From Zantedeschia hybrid cultivar (taxonomy: Eukaryota; Streptophyta; Magnoliopsida; Alismatales; Araceae), in contig JARZZO010000002.1 in assembly GCA_030544215.1 (NCBI GenBank), forward strand, positions 30,689,395 through 30,753,394: a stretch of DNA of 64,000 nucleotides. Reading direction: 5' to 3'. Below the pieces are notes generated by a model. That model searched no databases, was not told the DNA's origin, and was given only the letters and a program-made list of their open reading frames with translations. Below are positions 24,734 to 35,159 of the stretch, piece by piece (position 1 is the stretch's first letter; each line of letters begins with the position of its first letter). The position numbers and the translations under genes were made by a program.

Positions 24734-25601
24734 TCCATATATATATATATATGATCACAAAAGAAATTCTTATTAGTTGATACATATGATAGAGAATCTA
24801 CACACAAGCGAAGTATCTCCCGGTTTCTACTTGTTTCGCCCGTCGGATCTAAATCCGACAGCCCAGATTAGTCCTGGTGGTACGCGAAAGTCCTGGTGGT
24901 ACCTAAATTCAGTCTAACTCATTTATGTTTAGACTAAATTACTATAACACAAAATATTAAATTTGGATAGATTGGAATGGGCTGGGAGAATTTTTCAAGT
25001 TATAAAAACTACCGACTATGGGATATAGATTTTATTTGTGGGGATATTTTTATCTATAACTTATTTTTTTCAAATTTTTAAAATCAAACTCACTTCGCCG
25101 TCTCACTAACTTAGACGCTCACCCCAGTCACAATCGTGTGAGGTCCAAGTTGTATGGTGCTGAAGGAATCTCAAAGGTCAAACCTACTTCAGGAATCCTT
25201 CGACGGGAGGCACGCGGACCCGATGATAAGCCGTTATCGGTGGCCCTTTTTTGTATGAGTTAACGGAGAAATCATATGTTAAAATGTTGGCCAACTTGAA
25301 CTCATTCCGGATAGTTTGGGACAAATTAACTTAGGCTGAGTTGGTGACAAGAGAGAATTAAATTGATCACATCACATAATTCGGTTGGGAGAACTCATTC
25401 ATTCTAGATAATTAAGTTAGCCCAAACACGCCCAAGCCCCACTCCTAGTGCATGACAACAGAGAGTTTGATATGTTTGCAGAAGTGATAACATAGAAGTT
25501 TGATATTATTTTCTATATGTATTTGTGTTTGTATGTCAACTGATTCAGTAATAATAAAAAGAGAAATTAACCGGATTCCAAAATAACTTACAAGGAAGAA
25601 A

Positions 25602-26206
25602 CTAACAGGTTGTGCCGAAGAAGCAGATTAAGTTTCTACCATTCAGAAGAATAACGACAGTAGGAGTACGTGGGAGGGGAGGGAGGAGGAAGAAAAGGAA
25701 GGCTGATGGGGCAACTGGCAAGTAAACGCTTACCTCTTGCTCAAGTCCACCTTGTCCCTTCCATCAGAACCCCCGCTTCGACGGGCGGAGGACGGGCTCT
25801 GAGCCAAGCTCACTGGCAAGTAAACGTTTAACAGTATACCGCGGCCACTGCTGCTGGCCCTCAGCCTCTTCGTCTCCCTCCCCTTATAAATCGCGCCATC
25901 CCCACGGGGCCCTCCCTTGCCCTTGTTGGTATTAGCCTTGGGAGGACTCTTCGCAGGAGACGGGCTACAGGAGAGGACAGAGGTATCCTCGACGAGGTCC
26001 GTTAGAGAGAGCTCGGAGTCGGAGTCGTTGTCGGGCAGGTCCTGGAGACAGCTGAACAGTGCCGCCTCCCGGCTCTTGGCGATGGCCTGTGCTCTCTGCG
26101 ACGTCGGCCGGGGAGGTAAGTCGAACACTTTGGTCCTCTTGACGGGGAGCCTGCAGGGCGATGCCCCGGCCGGGCAACGGCGCAGTACCTGAGCTGCTGC
26201 AGGCAT
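25602..26206 (-). CDS. Putative host gene, two exons, unknown function
   Basis: Exon 1 runs 26206-25734 and exon 2 25635-25602, joined by a 98-bp intron with a strong donor (AAGAG/GTAAGC) and a pyrimidine-rich acceptor ending GGTAG. The predicted product is about 168 residues: a basic, Pro/Arg-rich N-terminus, an acidic Ser-rich centre (LPDNDSDSELSLTDLVED near residues 57-74), a Lys/Gly-rich basic stretch, and a short hydrophobic C-terminus from exon 2 ending CFFGTTC. I do not recognise the family. A TATA-like TATTTAAG lies about 88 bp upstream of the ATG. It is GC-rich, unlike its surroundings, and not part of any repeat seen here. Exon 2 is short and is inference; without it the frame would stop at 25730. 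Confidence 0.5.
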
Positions 26207-26293
26207 CTCCTAGTCGGTCCTAGCTACGCGGGTCTCCATTTCCAATGGGGAAGGTGGCTGGTGGCGAGCGACCAGACAACTGCATCCATCTTA

Positions 26294-26301
26294 CTTAAAT
26301 A
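26294..26301 (-). promoter_or_regulatory. TATA-like box of the putative host gene
   Basis: Minus strand TATTTAAG, 88-95 bp upstream of the chosen ATG, leaving room for a 5' UTR of roughly 60 bp. Confidence 0.4.
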
Positions 26302-26756
26302 GAAGATCAGATTAGATGGCTCGCTTGGTTCCCTCCCCTCCCATCCCGGGTTTTCAAATGGACGCGACGTCACCCGGTGTCGTTTGAGTTGAGATACTCC
26401 CCAGCGGATGCCGACAGACAGAGCCAACAGGGGATGAGAACGCCCCTCCCCCGGTACACGTCCCATCTTTTCTTGAGAATTGGGATTATTAACAGAAGAA
26501 ACAAACGTGTACGTATGAATTTGGTTGGGTTGGAGGCTAGTAGGTTTAAAGTCGCATGGTGACTTCATTTATGCGCAGTCCGACGTGCGGGGTTTGTTGG
26601 GCGATACGTTCATTGGATGAGGCTGCGGAATGGAGGTTGAGGTGTCTTCGTTAAGTGAACTCACACGGTGGCAAGTTGGCCCTTCGTTTACTAGGTGCGA
26701 AGCGTGCGTCTACATTCTTGGTGGTTGGTTGGTTTCGGTTGGCCTGGCCGTATGGC

Positions 26757-26966
26757 TGTGGATGGATATCCGAGTTCCGGTTATCCGTTCTGTTTTTATT
26801 TTCATTAATGGATACAAAGTTTCGTTAAAAATTATCTATTAAGTTATAAAGAATGAAAATAAATCTCAAATAATTATAAAAATCGAAAACAGAAACACTT
26901 ATTTTCGTATCCGTTAATCCGTTTCTCTTTTCGAATGATGGTATATTTTAGACATCCATCCACACA
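26757..26966. repeat. Short inverted-repeat element (MITE-like, possibly hAT-derived)
   Basis: Left end TGTGGATGGATATC and right end GACATCCATCCACACA are inverted copies, with subterminal ATCCGTT/AACGGAT-type motifs on both sides. About 210 bp, no coding capacity. Confidence 0.4.
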
Positions 26967-27525
26967 CACAAATTTAATATGATTTTATGGCACGTGTTTG
27001 GGTGTATTCATATGTAAATTTAGATTGATAGATAAAATGCATTTCAAAATTTAAAATTCATAGATTGTTAATTTTTACATATATTAAAATTTTGTAAAAG
27101 AAAGTTTATCGAAAAGTGAACACTAAGTGATTCTAAATAGTTTCCTAACATGGTGATGATGGTAGCGGAAACTTCCGTTTATTTTATTTTTCGTTTTAGA
27201 TTTTTAATTTTCGATTTAAAAGCAAAAATAGATGTGAGAGTGGAAACACTCACTTCTATTTCCATTTTTGTCTCCGATAAAATTTATAGGAAACAAAAGT
27301 AAAAAGTGTCATTTCCGTTTCCGTCTCTGACCCGTTGACAGCCTTACCAGGCGGAGCCCCTCTCCGAGAGACTTGGGTGCAATTGGGAATGGCTGGAGAC
27401 TAAAGTAGCCGCGAGTTGGGCCGAACCAACATGCATACCAGCAACCTTATGTAAAAGAGTGTTCTGGGTTATCGGGATTATGGTCCAACGCGTTCCCTTC
27501 TCTTCGTTCTCGGTTAATATGCATA

Positions 27526-27530
27526 TGGCG
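27526..27530. other. Target-site duplication (left), TGGCG
   Basis: Identical to 38744-38748; together with the LTR ends it defines the insertion exactly. Confidence 0.93.
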
Positions 27531-28444
27531 TGATGAGGCAGAATCCGATTCGGCCCATTAAAACAAGCACAAACCCCGTTCAACCCAGCAGCAGCAGTGC
27601 AAGGCCCTCAGAGAGCCTTCGGCCCGTCAGCGGCCCAACAACCCTCGACCCATAAGCGGCACCGTCGCTCCCGGCCCAACAGGCTTCAGCCCGTCAGCGG
27701 CCCACCAGCCTACGGCCCGGGAGCAGCGCGGCAGCCCAGGGCCCAACAGGCTTCGGCCCATCAGCGGCCCAACCCCCTTCGGCCCGATAGCCGAGTCCGG
27801 CCCACTCCGGTGGAGGACCAGACACTATGGCGGTTTACCAGTAAGCCCGCACATAGTCCTATATCGGCTACCACCGTTAACCATCCTCTATCCTCTGCTA
27901 TAAATACACCGCTATTTATTGCCAAAGGGATGCTCTCTTATGCCTCCGAGACCCTTAAGGACTACAGTCCAAATAGCATTAAAGCTACTCTTTACTTTCT
28001 GAATCGAATCATCTTCAGGAGCTAACTTGACCGTCAGAGGGGGTTCCTTAGGGCCGAAGCCCGGGACTCCTGCTGACCGGTTTTTCTTCTTCTTTCCCTC
28101 CTGCAGGAGCTCGGTTCGAATCATCGCCGACCTTCCCGAGTCGGTCTCGGCCTCCGACCTCGGATTCCTCTCTCTGGTCTCGACGCCGTGCGCCGGCTGC
28201 CCCGCAACAAAGGAGACTCGGTGTCGCGCCGCCCCTTCGTCCGCCGAGGACCTTTGGCCCCGACATCCCGAAGACAGGCCTGCACCGACCGAGCGTCTCT
28301 CGGCCTCGGACCTTCGGCTTCGCCTCTGTATCCTTTGCCTTCCGGATCCCCGTCGGGCCTCTAAGCACCGATCCGACCCAGCTCCGGATCCATCTCTTCG
28401 GATTCCAGCTTCGGAATTCGGTCATGATAGCTTCGGCTACATCA
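27531..28444 (+). repeat. 5' LTR of the Tat-lineage element
   Basis: Matches 37829-38743. U3 has eight GGCCCA motifs between 27552 and 27804 and a TATAAATA at 27899-27906. Short ORFs in it are not conserved features. Confidence 0.94.
27899..27906 (+). promoter_or_regulatory. LTR TATA box
   Basis: TATAAATA at base 369 of the LTR; the same motif is at 38197-38204 in the 3' LTR. Transcription would start about 30 bp downstream. Confidence 0.75.
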
Positions 28445-28446
28445 CG

Positions 28447-28464
28447 TGGCGCCGTCTGTGGGAA
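28447..28464 (+). other. Primer-binding site
   Basis: TGGCGCCGTCTGTGGGAA begins 2 bp after the 5' LTR. It starts TGG as required for pairing with a tRNA CCA end. I did not assign the tRNA. Confidence 0.8.
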
Positions 28465-28548
28465 ACAAACAAACAAGTCATGTCTCAACGACCTGTAACC
28501 TGACGGTCCGGACAAAGCGAAGCAGAAGCACGGGAAGCCTCGGCGCAG

Positions 28549-29967
28549 GTGCTGCCTTCCGAAGGCGCCCCTTCTGTCCCGCCGAGCCTGCATCTGCCAA
28601 CCATACCGGAGTCTCTCGCTGCGGAAGACCGAGTGGGGGTGCTCCAGCAGCAAATGGCAACGCTAGCAGCTGCCGTCGCCTCCCTAGCGCCGCTTCAGGA
28701 GATGGTATCTGCCATCGCCCAGCGCGTAGGACTGATGGGGCAGCTTCTTCAGCAGGCGCCGCTCCCCCCACTCTATCCAGTGCAAGATGCCCGGTTCCGG
28801 CCGGTGCCTACACCGGTTTCTCCCAACGAAACCGCTGCGACGCGCAGCGAGCCCTCGGCACTACCTGCCCGAGCTCCTCGCGCTGATCGCCTGACGGAGC
28901 AGGACTATGCTTCGTCGGAAATCCGCCCGGCCCGGACCGGAGGACAATCAGTCGCCACCTCGACCGCCCCGGACCTGGACCGGCGGCTGACGGCAATGCG
29001 CAAAGAGATGCAGCAGATGGTGTCTCGGCCACACGGGGCACCTCTCGCCAGCAACATCCTAGAGCAGACCCCATTCACGGCGGAGCTCCTGACTACCGAG
29101 GTGCCTCCCAATTTCAAGCTGCCGAAGGGCCCTCTCTACGACGGAATGACAGATCCGGTCTGTCATTTCCAGAGATTCAACGCATACCTCACGGTCCGAG
29201 GGGTCGCCGAGGCAGTCCGCTGCCGACTTTTCCCCCTCACCCTTGAGAAGATCGCCCTCACCTGGTTCGAGACACTGGCCCCCAACTCCATCCACTCCCT
29301 AGTCCAGTTGGGCCAGTTATTTATCGACCAGTTTTATGATGCCACCCGGCAGTGCAAAACCTCCGCCAGTCTGCTAGCCATCCGGCAAGGCCCCACCGAA
29401 ACTCTCCAGGAATACTTCACCAAGTTCCGGACCGAGGCCGCCCAAATCCCGAACCTCGACAGCTCGATCGCGGTCTCAGCCGTGATCAGCGGGTGTCGGG
29501 ACGAAAGGCTCCTCGGCTCCATCGGGAAGCGCCATCCCCCTACCTTCCAGGACCTCGTGGCCCGGGCCCATAAATACATCAACCGGGAGGCCCTGATGCT
29601 GTCCAGAGGTAAAGGCGCAGCCGAAGCCACCTCGGCACCTGCCCCCCAGATGGTCCGACCTCGGCCAGAAGACCAAGAGCCCTCCCGAAAGCGATATCGC
29701 CGGGAGGACTGGGACAGGGAGAGGCGACGGGACCCGCAGCCGCGGTACCTACCCTTACCTGCTCCCTCTTCCCGGATGCTCATGGAGGTGAAGGGCATGA
29801 TCCGGCGGCCAGATCGCATCAAGACGGATCCTCGCCGAAGGGACCCCGGCAAATACTGTGAGTATCACCGGGAGATCGGCCACACGACGGATGAGTGCCG
29901 GCAGCTCCGAGAGGAGATCGACCGCCTCATCCGGGAGGGAAGATTGCCGCAGTACCGACGGGAGTAG
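28549..29967 (+). pseudogene. Tat-lineage gag
   Basis: 472 codons. A Gln/Ala-rich N-terminus is followed by a Retrotrans_gag domain (about residues 195-350: YDGMTDPVCHFQRFNAYL, ALTWFETLAPNSI, LQEYFTKFRTEA). An Arg-rich stretch and a zinc-knuckle-like CEYHREIGHTTDEC (29857-29898) follow. Gag packages the RNA. The TAG at 29965-29967 lies inside what is otherwise one continuous gag-pol frame and replaces a sense codon, probably Trp or Gln. No frameshift was seen. Confidence 0.93.
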
Positions 29968-32900
29968 CCCCCGCCACAGCGGAACCGGGACGTCCCAACG
30001 ACGCCTAGGCAACAACCCTCGGCAATAGAAGCCGCTCCTCCGCCAAAGGTCACCTCGGCCCCGGTAGAAGCATCCCATCAAAGACCCAGTTCCAGGTCTA
30101 TCATGATGATATCCGGAGGGCCCGGGGAAGGATCAAGGCCGCGGCAGCGCAGCTCTGCCACCATAGCAGCGGTTGACGTCGAGCCGAAGCGGCCTCGCCA
30201 AGAAGATATCACCTTCGGCTCAGAGGACCTGACTGATATTCAGGTCCCTCACGACGACGCCCTCGTCATAAACGCTGTAATAAATAGCTACGATGTACAT
30301 AGAATATTTGTCGATAATGGAAGCGCCCCAAACATCTTGTTTTATGATTGTTTTGAAAAAATGGGATTTAGTGAGGCTAATATGAAGCCTCACCGGGGCC
30401 CCCACTTCGGTTTTAACGGCTCGCCCTGCTGAGTAGAGGGCATTGTCCGACTCCCTGTAACCTTAGGCTCCGCCCCCCGGCAATTAACCGTTGAAACGGA
30501 CTTTGCCGTTGTAAAAGTCGATTCGGCCTACAACGCCATCTTCGGCCGAAGGCTCATCGGCGGGGTCGGAGCCGTGCCCTCGTCTTTCCATCAAAAGCTG
30601 AAGTTTCAAACCAGCCATGGAATAGGCGAGGCCAGAGGGATTCAAGAAGCAGCCCGGCAATGCTACATGATTTCGGTCAAAGGGAAGGCTGCAGCCGAAA
30701 CCCTGGCGATCGAGTCATCAGCCGAGGCATCTCCGGGAGAAGCACTCCTCGCCGTCCCGATTCCGGGAGGCGAAGGACGGGTCCTGATGATAGGCTCCGG
30801 CCTAGAAGAGACCGAAGCAGAAAAGCTCACCGAGTTCTTGAAAAAGAATCTCGACATCTTCGTCTGGTCTCCGGCGGACATGCCCGGGGTTGACCCGGAG
30901 GTAGCCGAGCACCGACTACATACTGATCCTAACCAGCCCCCGGTGAAGTAGAAGCGGCGAACCTTCAATCAGGAAAGGAGAACCACCATACAAGCCGAGG
31001 TGCAGAAGGGGCTGGACGCCGAACACCTCCGAGAGGTGCATCATCCGGACTGGATCGCCAACGTGGTGATGGTGCCGAAAAAAGATGGCAAATGGCGTAT
31101 GTGTGTGGACTTCACCAACCTCAACAAGGCCTGTCCGATGGATAGCTTCCCGCTACCTCGGATAGACCAGGTGGTGGACGCGACCTCCGGCCACGAGCTC
31201 CTAAGCTTTCTCGACGCCTATTAAGGCTATCACCAGATCCGGATGCATCCGGATGATGAGAGCAAAACCAGCTTCACGACCGATCTGGGCCTATATTGCT
31301 ATACCCGGATGCCCTTCGGTCTGAAGAATGCCGGCGCGACATATCAGCGCCTTGTCAATAAAGTGTTCGCCCCGCAGCTCGGCCGAAACATGGAGGTCTA
31401 CATAGACGACATGTTGGTCAAAAGCCGCGTCGCCGCAGAACATCTGGCCGACTTGGCCGAGACATTCTCCGCCTTGAGGCGGTACAAGATGAAGCTGAAT
31501 CCGGCCAAGTGCGCCTTCGGGGTAGCCTCCGGGAAGTTCCTCGGCTACATGGTCACTCACCGAGGGGTGGAAGCCAACCCCGAGAAGGTCTCGGCCATCA
31601 TACAAATGCGCCCCCCGACAAACCTCCGAGAGGTACAGAAGCTGAACGGGAGGATCGCAGCCCTAAGCCGCTTCATGTCGAGGGCGGCGGATTACTGTTT
31701 CCCCTTCTTCAAGCTACTGAAGAAGGCCAATAGCTTCGACTGGACGGATGAGTGCCAAGCAGCCTTCGACCAGCTGAAGGCCTACCTCTCCAAAGTCCCC
31801 ATTCTGTCCAAGCCGGTCCCCGGGGAGCCTCTAAGCCTGTACCTCGCAGTCTCCGAGACGGCTCTCAGCGCCGTCCTCGTCCGAGAGCAAGATGGCGTTC
31901 AAAAGCCAGTTTACTATACCAGCCGAGCCCTTCAAGGAGCAGAACTCCGATATCTTGCCCTGGAGAAGTTGGCTCTGGCCCTCGTCTCGTTCGCGAGGAG
32001 GCTCCGGCCTTATTTTCTGGCTCATTCTGTGAAGGTTCTCACCGACCAGCCCCTGAGGCAGGTTCTCTCCCGGCCGGAGGTGTCCGGCAGGCTGGCAAAG
32101 TGGGCGATCGAGCTAGGAGAGTTCGACATCTCCTACGCACCTCGGGTAGCAATAAAAGCCCAGGCGTTGGCAGACTTCATCGCCGAACTCACCCCCGGCG
32201 CTTCCTCGGCACTTCAGCCGAAACCCGACGTGCCCGAAGCCGAGGCCACTTCAGCTCCTGCGCCAGCAGACGAATGGCAACTCTTTGTGGACGGCTCCGC
32301 ATGCTCCACGGGCAGCGGCGCCGGGTGGATCCTGGCATCACCCGAAGGGGTCGTCACGGAGTACGCCTTGCGTTTCTCCTTTCCAGCAACTAACAACGCC
32401 GCCGAGTACGAAGCTCTCATTTCTGGCCTCCGGGCCGCGAAGAAGCTCGGCGCCCGAAACCTGAAAGCCTTCAGCGACTCCCAACTGATCGCCAGCCATA
32501 TCTCCGGGGAATACGAGGCTCGGGATGCAGTAATGGCATCTTATCTCCAGGTGACTCGCAACATCCTCGCTCAATTCGATTCTTATGAAATCGTGAGGAT
32601 TCCGAGAGCCGAGAATACCCGAGCCAATGCACTTTCCCGGCTGGCGTCAACTCAAGATGGGGGAGGAGGCCGGATGATCCTAGTGGAGGAACTCGCCGAA
32701 CCAAGCCTTGGCGAGCCAGAAGCCATGCAAATCACTGAGGTAGAAGCCGAGACGTGGATGACCCCCCTCGTCGCCTTTCTTCTCCGAGGAGAAGTCCCGC
32801 CAGACTCAAGGGAGGCGAAGCACATTCGGCAGCGCTCATCCCACTTCCTCCTTCTGGACGGGCTGCTATACAAGAAGTCCTTCGGCCGACCACTGCTGCG

Positions 32901-33990
32901 GTGCCTCGGCCCGGCTGAAGCCGACTACGCCACGAGAGAAGTACATGAAGGGGTGTGCGGGGCGCATGCGGGAGGAAGGGCCCTAGCTCACAAGCTTCTA
33001 AGGCAAGGCTACTGGTGGCCGACACTCCGAGAGGACGCTTTAGCCCTCGTACGGCGCTGTGACCAGTGCTAGAGGTTTAGCTCCCTTATCCACCAGGCAG
33101 CCACCCTTCTGACCCCCTTATCCGACCCCTGGCCTTTCGCTCAATGGGGAATCGACCTCCTGGGGCCTTTTCCCGTCGCCACCGGCCAGAGAAAATTCCT
33201 CATCGTGGCGATAGACTATTTTACTAAGTGGGTAGAAGCCGAACCCCTTGCGTCAATAACCGATAGCAATGCTTGGAACTTCGCATGGAAGTCCATCATC
33301 TGCCGGTTCGGCATCCCCCGGGCCATCATTTCTGACAATGGAAAGCAGTTCGACAGCCGTCGATTCAGCAACAACTGCGCCAGCTTCGGCATACTTCACA
33401 AATTCACTTCGGTAGCCCATCCTTGGGCAAACGGTCAGGTTGAAGTCACCAACCGAAGCCTGCTGCAGGGACTGAAAACCCGCCTCGGCGAAGCCAAGGG
33501 CCGATGGGTAGAGGAGCTGCCGAGTGTTCTGTGGGCCTATCGGACGACGAGCCGAACTCCCACCGGCGAAACTCCCTTTCGCATGGCCTATGGGATAGAG
33601 GCCGTTATTCCGGTGGAAATCGGCCTTCCCTCTCCCAGGGTCACTGCTTACAATCCGGAGGCCAACGAAGAAGGCTTGAAAGATCATCTGGACCTCATTG
33701 AAGAAACCCGAGATAGGGCTCGTATCCGGCTGGCAGCTTATCAACAGCGTATGGCCAAGTACCACAACACTCGAGTAAAGCTCCGAAGCTTTGAAGAAGG
33801 GAGCCTCGTGTTGAGGAATGCTCATGCTTCTAAACCAGCCGAAGCCTCAGGAAAGCTTGCCCCCAACTGGGAGGGGCCCTATCGAGTCAAAGAGGTGATC
33901 AGACGAGGGGCTTATCGGTTGGAGACCCTTTCGGGCCAACCTCTCCCTCGCACCTGGAATGTAGAGCGCCTTCGGCGTTATTTTATGTGA
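29968..33990 (+). pseudogene. Tat-lineage pol (protease, RT, RNase H x2, integrase), one frame with stops
   Basis: Continues the gag frame to 33990, interrupted by TGA 30430-30432, TAG 30949-30951, TAA 31222-31224 and TAG 33070-33072. Protease has FVDNGSAPNILF (Asp at 30313). RT includes WRMCVDFTNLNKACP, MPFGLKNAGATYQ and YIDD at 31399-31410. The first RNase H is partly degenerate (LYLAVSETALSAVLV). A second RNase H lies around 32272-32640 (LFVDGSACSTGSG, NNAAEYEAL, SDSQL). Integrase has its HHCC zinc region at about 32946-33069, GIDLLGPF, ISDNGKQF and GQVEVTNRS (D, D, E), and ends in NWEGPYRVKEV. Each stop replaces a codon reachable by one C-to-T or G-to-A change. Confidence 0.94.
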
Positions 33991-34056
33991 ATCACTTCTT
34001 CCTGGGCTTTCAGCCGGAAGGTATGAATAAAGGTCTCTCTTTCAGGAAAACTTGTT

Positions 34057-34867
34057 GGTATTTTCTCTAAGTCCGTGTAAACCGTACCGGGAGTGGCTTC
34101 GGCCATGCAAACCGTATCGGGAGCGGCACGGTATTTTCTCTAAGTCCGTGTAAACCGTACCGGGAGTGGCTTCGGCCATACAAACCGTATCGGGAGCGGC
34201 ACGGTATTTTCTCTAAGTCCGTGTAAACCGTACCGGGAGTGGCTTCGGCCATGCAAACCGTATCGGGAGCGGCATGGTATTTTCTCTAAGTCCGTGTAAA
34301 CCGTACCGGGAGTGGCTTCGGCCATGCAAACCGTATCGGGAAGCGGCATGGTTCTTCTAAGTCCGCGAGTCCTTCGATCCGACGAATGGCTTCGGCCATG
34401 TAATCCGGATCAGGACGTGGCATGGTTCTTCTAAGTCCGCGAGTCCTTCGATCCGACGAATGGCTTCGGCCATGTAATCCAGATCAGGACGCGGCATGGT
34501 TCTTCTAAGTCCGCGAGTCCTTCGATCCGACGAATGGCTTCGGCCATGTAATCCGGATCAGGACGCGGCATGGTTCTTCTAAGTACGCGAGTCCTTCGAT
34601 CCGATGAATGGCTTCGGCCATGTAATCCGGATCAGGACGCGGCATGGTTCTTCTAAGTCCGCGAGTCCTTCGATCCGACGAATGGCTTCGGCCATATAAT
34701 CCGGATCGGGAAGCGGCATGGTTCTTCTAAGTCCGCAAGTACCTCGATCCGACGAATGGCTTCGGCCATATAATCCGAATCAGGAAGCGGCGAGGTATAT
34801 CTCTAAGTCCGCATGAGACAAATCGGGAGTGGCTTCGGCCACGCGGACCGCATCAGGAGCAGCAGGA
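34057..34867. repeat. Tandem array of 73/74-bp units in the 3' non-coding region
   Basis: Eleven units start at 34057, 34130, 34203, 34276 (73-bp type), 34350, 34424, 34498, 34572, 34646, 34720 (74-bp type) and 34794 (divergent). All share TCTAAGTCCG and GGCTTCGGCCA. In the 73-bp type each unit consists of two similar halves (AAACCGTACCGGGAGTGGC and AAACCGTATCGGGAGCGGC). Such arrays in the 3' UTR of Tat elements are known seeds of plant satellites. Confidence 0.95.
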
Positions 34868-35159
34868 CATCCCTTCAGATCATATGAACCACGTTAGTGA
34901 AGGCCCCGGCCGTATGTACTATATGTGGCAATATTTTATCCGAACCTACATCGGGTCTTGGCCTTGCGAGCTATAGTGAACAGACGACAGGATCTCGGAT
35001 TTCGGAAAACCAGATTCGGTCAATCATGCACAAAGCATCAAGGTAAAGCCCAGAAACACTTCCTGTATTTACAAAAAGGGGAAGTACAAAAACCGGCCAT
35101 ACACCTGGCCGAGGGCTTACAGCAGAAGAAAAAATAAAAACTGGGGCAGGCCCCCCGTA
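34868..35159. other. Spacer between tandem array and antisense gene
   Basis: About 290 bp without an ORF of interest; it probably contains the 3' ends of the converging sense and antisense transcripts. Confidence 0.5.

Noticed and set aside
34067..34349. Minus-strand ORFs with repeated peptides
   Set aside because: They are translations of the 73-bp tandem repeats.
34057..34867. CRISPR-like array
   Set aside because: Units are directly adjacent without spacers and lie in a plant retrotransposon; it is a tandem repeat.
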